NCBI GenBank assembly: GCA_015680685.1
Contig: MNCI01030039.1
Span: 296,512-360,511, forward strand
From: Gnetum montanum
Taxonomy: Eukaryota; Streptophyta; Gnetopsida; Gnetales; Gnetaceae
Reading direction: 5' to 3'
Length of the DNA stretch: 64,000 bases
In this document: positions 59,311 to 64,000 of the stretch, one piece after another
Position numbering within the stretch: the stretch's first letter is position 1
How the letters are laid out: each line of letters opens with the position of its first letter
Notes under the pieces: model-generated
What the model was told of the DNA's origin: nothing
Seen by the model: only the letters and a program-made list of their open reading frames with translations
Databases searched by the model: none
Position numbers and translations under genes: made by a program

Positions 59311-59355
59311 ACAGACCTTGAAAGAGGTTTATAAAAAATGGTCTATCAGTAGACC

Positions 59356-60030
59356 ATGAAAATTCTATCATGGAATTTTAGGGATCAAGGTATGTCCTAT
59401 AAGCAAAATACATTGAAAGAAATTATTTAGAATGAAGGATGTGATGTAGTCTGCTGATAGGAAATAAAATTGCAACAAACAGAATCTTAGCACTTGAGAT
59501 GGAAGGGTTGGAAAACATAGATGATCCCTTGCTAAGATATGGCAAAGGGACTAGTCATTCAATCTTGACTACCTTTAAATTTCATGGATGTGTCGACATG
59601 GAGCATAATAGTTCTTGTTGTGTATTTGGCTTACCAATGTTTATGGGATCCAAAATTGGGAGATTCAACTGAAAGAGCTCAAATGATTGGTGTGGGTTGT
59701 CCCTGATCAGAGATAGTGTGTTCTGATTGATCATTTCAATCAAAGGTTGTACCTATGGAAGAAATCCAAAGGTGAAAATGTGGACCCTCCAAGGTGTTAG
59801 GAACTCTAGGAGTTTCTTGAGGAGCATCAACTTATTAACATGAAAATCAAGGACTACAAATTCACATGGAGTAACCGACACCAAGGGAAGGATCAAATGT
59901 TGTCAATGATTAACCAAGTTTGGATTAGCTTGAGTCTTGTGTTAAAGTTTGATATTCAAGTGTCTTGTAAGGAGAGACAAGCTTCAGACCATTGTTCAAT
60001 TGTTTGTCAAATTCACAGAGCCTAAGGATT
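59356..60030 (+). pseudogene. LINE endonuclease domain
   Basis: The ATG at 59356 starts MKILSWNFRDQGMS, the typical M-K-(I/L)-L-S-W-N-x-R-(G) opening of plant L1 ORF2, where the Asn coordinates metal. It is followed by EIKLQQTES near 59462 (the Q-E-T/I-K-L catalytic Glu block). The D-x-N segment appears near 59730 as (D)HFNQ, and a SDHCSI-type motif ends the domain near 59985-60000. Several stops. Confidence 0.75.
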
Positions 60031-61760
60031 GCTTCTTGTTTGTTTTGATTTGAGTGGACTTTGTTAATCAAATCTTGGCTCTAGCCAAGGCTGGTGGTGA
60101 TTTGGGGAACATACCAAGTGTAGGGGTACCCGAGGGAGTTTTTGAAAAATCAATTAAACCAAATCAAATAGAAGCTACATGTCAAAGCTTTTGAAGATAA
60201 GTTTTCCTTTCATGATCATCATGCCAGATTACAATAGAGGTTGGGAGAAATTCAATCACAATAGGAGGAAGGTGCAAAGTTGGAGGAAGAGGAATAAGTG
60301 ATCCTCAAAGAGATTTAGGACCTTTTGGCAAAGGAAGAAATGTATTGGAGGCAACACGGTAGGATAACTTAGCTTAGGGAACATACTTTTTTCTCTACTA
60401 CTACCAAGGTGTGAGGACAAGCAAAGTGGATGATATAGCTGGTAAAGGAGGACACCATCCTAGTTGATAGCCATGATATTACCTAGGCAATGAATCAATA
60501 CTAGGACATAACTTAATGTAAGTAGTGGACCAATTCACTTTTGGTGTAGGTCAAAAGGATCACTGGGAAGGTGGAGAATAGGGTGTTTCTCAAGCCCTTG
60601 ACAATGAGAAAGTTGGAAGAAACAATAGTAATAATGAAAACCAATAAGGCTTTCGAGTTGGATGGGTGGCCAATCAATTTTTTCAAGGAGTTCATGGATA
60701 TCATGAGGGAGAATACGTTGGAGGTGTTCAATAGGATGCTACACTAGTAGTAGGTCTGGCGAGAGATTAACCATTCAAGGATTGTTCTCATCCCCAAAGT
60801 GAGTAATCCAATGGCATTGACATAGTTCAGACCTATGGGGGTTTGTAATACCTTTCTTTGGGTATTTATGAAAATTATCATTCATCATCTAGCCTTGATG
60901 ATGCTAAAGCTAGTTGGGAGGCATCATGCAAGTTTCATGAAAGGGCAATGTCTTCAGGACTAGGTCATACTCTTACATGAAATCCTACATGCACTGTGTA
61001 ATATAAGGTACCCAAGAATCTGCATCAAGTTGGATATTACAAAGGTGTATGATACTCTCAGTTGGAAGGTACTGAAAGAGATTATGCTATGCAAAGGATT
61101 TGATCCCAAGTTTGTGGATCTTTGTTTCCAACTATAGGATTCAGGGAGCTACTTCTTTGATATTGATGATAAACTTTGGAGGTTTACCAAATCAGGTTGG
61201 GAGCTTTGGCAAGGAGACCCTCTTTCCCTACCACTCCTATTTATGATGTCCATGGACACGTTACAAATCTACTATGAATTAGAGTGGATAAGAGGCATGG
61301 AGGTTGTGGGAGTGGTTTGCCTTGCAAAACATTACATTGATGATACAATTATGTTTTCACATGTAGCTATGCCACATGCCCTTATGCTTAATTGTGCATT
61401 GGATCGGATGGCCTAGGAGGTGGATCTTGAGATAAATTAGGCAAACTTAGTAATTCACCTTGTGAATTTTGATGATCGAGTTAAGGGTAGGATCTCCTAG
61501 ACATTGGGGATCTTGCTAGGCATAGAACAAGACTCATATCTAAGAATGTCAGTCTTTTCCTAGCATAGATATCATATGTGGTTGACCTAATACAGAAACT
61601 ACAGTAGTAGATTGGCCATTGGACTAATCATTTCTTAACAAGGAAAGGAAGAATTATGTTGGCTTTTTCCATTCTCATGGAAGTTTCCTATTTCACAATG
61701 TCCATGGCAAAAATGTTGTGATGCCAAAGGTGGATTGGAATGTTGAAATTCCATGATGAT
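60031..61760 (+). pseudogene. LINE reverse transcriptase
   Basis: RT that primes on nicked target DNA. Blocks: MRKLEETIVIMKTNKAFELD near 60607, WPINFFKEFMDIM, RIVLIPKVSNPM near 60779, FRPMGVCNTFLWVFMKII near 60829, IKLDITKVYDTLSWKVLKEI near 61025, the Q-G-D-P-L-S block near 61213, and HYIDDTIMFSH at about 61330. In the last, YIDD is the catalytic box with both Asp retained. Individual stops replace Gln, Trp and Arg codons. Confidence 0.88.
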
Positions 61761-61964
61761 ATCATGATCAATTTTTAGTGCCTGGTCAATTGATTACTGC
61801 TACCAAAGAAGTGTCCAGCACAATGGGTACACATTATGCACCAAAAGTACCAACAGTGAAAGGTTGGGATGTGGGGATCACTACTGTGGTAGGCTATGTG
61901 CAAACATGCAAGAGAGATGATACAAAAGAAACTCCTAAGAAAACCTTCCAAAGATATTATTACC

Positions 61965-62200
61965 ATGAAGTACCACAACTCTTGGATGGAAGCCTATCTG
62001 GAAGGGAAAATTGGCTAAGAAAGTGAAAGTTTTTGTTTGGTTGATTATGTGGACCATGCTTCCAATGTAGGTTTTTCTTAGGATGTAATGGTTAGGTGTT
62101 AATCCTATTTTTCCCTTATGTTTGAAGAAGCTTGAGATGGTTAATCATTTTTTTTTACCAATTCTCTTATTCATAGGACACTTGGCAAGTAGTTGCACTA
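61965..62200 (+). pseudogene. LINE zf-RVT domain
   Basis: Reads KVKVFVWLIMWTMLP near 62021, GVNPIFPLCLKKLEMVNH near 62095, then HFFLPILLF. This matches the zinc-binding domain that follows RT in plant L1 ORF2 (K-x-x-x-F-x-W, C-x-x-C, E-(T/D)-x-x-H-L-F-x-x-C), with the first Cys replaced by Phe. Confidence 0.7.
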
Positions 62201-62210
62201 TCACTGCTAG

Positions 62211-63780
62211 TCAACCTAGATGGTGACTCAAAAGAGACAATGGTGTTATGTTGTCAAAGATAAGGAATAATCTAATTTTCTAGGCTCAGTGCCTTCCTTC
62301 ATTAGTGCTAGTGGCTATGGTTGGAACCTGACTATGATCGAAAAATTTAGTTACAATGGGTCATGCATAGCTATTTAAGACTTTTTCTACCATTATCCAA
62401 GAAAATTTGCTGCTTTAGAAGATGGTGGAATAGATGGAATGGGTAGAGCTCTTACCTAGGTTGAAAGGGAACCTTGAGCTAGCCAATGACGCATTCTTTA
62501 CCAATTGGCTGGGTGATGAGATGACATTTTAGGATGTCAAGATTGAGTTAACGAAGCTAGCATTGGTGGTGTTTTTGGGCATTCCAGTAAAGGGGAAAAC
62601 TATTCTCCTAATTATACATAGCCTTGAACACACAAAAGGGTTCTTCAAATGGGTAGTAATAAAAATGACAAGTAGACATGTGCTAAATTTTTTGTTATCA
62701 AAAATATGGTAGGAGGTGATGGTATTGATTAAAAGAGTCTTGGTTTATTCAAGCAGTTCAACTAAGCTACTAGGCATTTAGCTTGATTTTATTAGTTGCA
62801 TGTGGTAAGAAATTTTTGTTAATTTGCTATAGTATTTTCTTGTGGAGCTTTAGCAGCAACATAATGGCATCATTTTGGTCTTATTCTAGCCTTTTGGAGG
62901 ACTAGGATGCTAGTGCTGCCATGGCAACTGAGGTCAGATCCTAAGTTTGTATAAGGATGAGATGGTTTGGGATGTTAGGGTTGAGGATAGCAATTTCCTG
63001 AACTGGTGCCTAGGTGGAATTCAACATGGGGAGTGGTTGAGCTATTGGTGGAACTGACACAGCAAAGGGATTGCAACCAAGGGAAAAAATGAGGAAATGT
63101 TTCATTACTATTAAGTCAAGATTCAAAAGGTTGAGGAAGAGGCTACCACATGCACTAGGGTGGAGAGGACCATTTCGGAGGCAAGATGGACTACATGCAA
63201 GGAAGATTTCAAACATGTTACTACCCAAGAAACACTACAATGTGCTAAGTTAGAAGAGGAGATTAGTATGCACTAACAGTTATAGAAAGATTCGGCCAGG
63301 GCAATGCTTATTAACAAACTATAGGTACCAATACAAGAGGAGATGAAATAGGAGGAGCAAAAATGACTAAAAATGAAGTAGGAGGCTAAGTGGACTAGGG
63401 AAAGAGATTAGATTGAGGTTACATAGCTCTAGTAGTAGCTAGATTGAGCTCATATAACTAACATGCATATCTGGCTTTAGGAGGGTAGATGCTCGTATGT
63501 TGTGTTGAACATTAATTGTAATATGGCTTGGATGGCCTTATGCCAACACATACATTACACTATGACCAAGATGCACTAGTATGGGAAGGGGGAAAAGGTG
63601 GAGCAGGCTCGACAAGAGGTGGAGCTTAAACGATTTCAGAAAGCTATGGACTTATGGACACAGAAAGACACATGGAGATCCTCCAGAGCATTCATTGCTA
63701 GAAATGCAAAGACTATGGATGCACGAGTCTCCCAAAAAGGCTCTAGATTTTTGAGGGTTTTGGGGTAGATGGGTATGTCT
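62211..63780 (+). pseudogene. decayed coiled-coil reading frame, unknown family
   Basis: Plus-strand coding signal downstream of the LINE. Near 62455 the frame reads LPRLKGNLELANDAFFTNWL and VKIELTKLALVVFLGIPVKG. From 63118 to 63450 a Glu/Lys/Gln-rich run (QKVEEEATTCTRVERTIS, AKLEEEISMH) alternates with TAG and TAA at positions that look like former Gln codons. A last open piece (63480-63768) includes KVEQARQEVELKRFQKAMDL. The general plan (globular part, then long coiled coil) recalls the extra block in element A, but I see no shared motif. It may be LINE 3' sequence or a separate element. Confidence 0.4.
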
Positions 63781-64000
63781 TGCACCTGATTCTAGGATTC
63801 AATAGATCTTTATTGCTGAGAGTTAGAAATTTGGGATAAGGGGATCCACCATTTTTTCTACATGTAGATCATTTTGGATCCCATAGATGGTAGGGTTCTA
63901 AGGTGTTAGAACCAGGTTTTCCATTTATGATTGCCTACTATGGGCTAGCTTTTACATATTTTGCAATTTTAATATATCCCTAGAATTTGTAATAAAAATA
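63781..64000. other. T-rich end of window with AATAAA signal
   Basis: No coding signal. AATAAA occurs at 63991-63996 with T-rich sequence before it and could be the polyadenylation end of the preceding frame. Confidence 0.3.

Larger units (their letters stand above)
58020..62210 (+). mobile_element. L1-type LINE relic (non-LTR retrotransposon)
   Basis: The order on the plus strand is gag-like ORF1 with zinc knuckle, AP-type endonuclease, reverse transcriptase with conserved L1 blocks, and the zinc-binding zf-RVT domain. Stops and shifts are frequent. Region before 58300 is GA-rich and partly repetitive. I could not locate a poly-A tail or target duplication, so the ends are approximate. The spacing between RT and zf-RVT is shorter than usual, which points to internal deletion. 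Confidence 0.85.

Overview
This window looks like repeat-rich intergenic DNA from a seed plant with a large genome. It is AT-rich, has no intact cellular gene I can recognise, and is built almost entirely from decayed retroelements of plant type (Ty3/gypsy lineages using tRNA-Asp and tRNA-iMet primers, and an L1-type LINE). The long, old, stop-riddled nests would fit a gymnosperm such as a conifer, but nothing in the sequence fixes the species. Names H, G, C, A, B, D and F below are labels I gave to the elements.

Layout. 1-3254: 5' end of a minus-strand gypsy element (H) that runs off the left edge: gag, primer site and a 1.74-kb LTR. 3255-10369 with 41765-43620: an old substrate (G) containing two diverged direct copies of a 2.4-kb sequence of unknown function. 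Copy 2 carries a 1.06-kb insertion (7870-8930) with a 5-bp target duplication. 10370-41764: a nest. Element C (minus, chromovirus-like, iMet primer site) sits in copy 2 of G. Element A (plus, Athila-like, tRNA-Asp primer site, 12779-37776) sits in C between RNase H and integrase. Element B (minus, same family as C, 21416-33677) sits in A. Element D (plus, gag-only, 27306-32585) sits in the 5' LTR of B. Target-site duplications are visible for D (exact), B (4 of 5) and A (4 of 5).

42720-43090: an isolated plus-strand gag relic. 43620-52862: element F, a minus-strand Athila-like element with gag, protease, RT, RNase H and integrase, a complete 5' LTR and a truncated 3' LTR. 52863-58000: AT-rich DNA with a microsatellite and one small coiled-coil reading frame. 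58020-62210: an L1-type LINE relic (gag-like ORF1 with zinc knuckle, endonuclease, RT, zf-RVT). 62390-63770: a decayed coiled-coil reading frame of unknown family.

How the parts relate. A, D and F are one superfamily: TGATGAG...CTCATCA LTR ends, tRNA-Asp type primer sites, related gag and related 3' untranslated regions. D is a pol-less deletion derivative whose transposition must have used proteins of a full-length relative such as F. B and C are two insertions of a second family. Coding decay broadly follows nesting depth: D is best preserved, B next, then A and C, with G unreadable. The most interesting pattern is that each well-resolved LTR family carries its own array of perfect or decayed palindromes in the LTR half upstream of its promoter. 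In the B/C family, comparison of paired LTRs shows that the ancestral unit was the CpG palindrome AGACGTCT, now decaying to TG or CA at individual copies.
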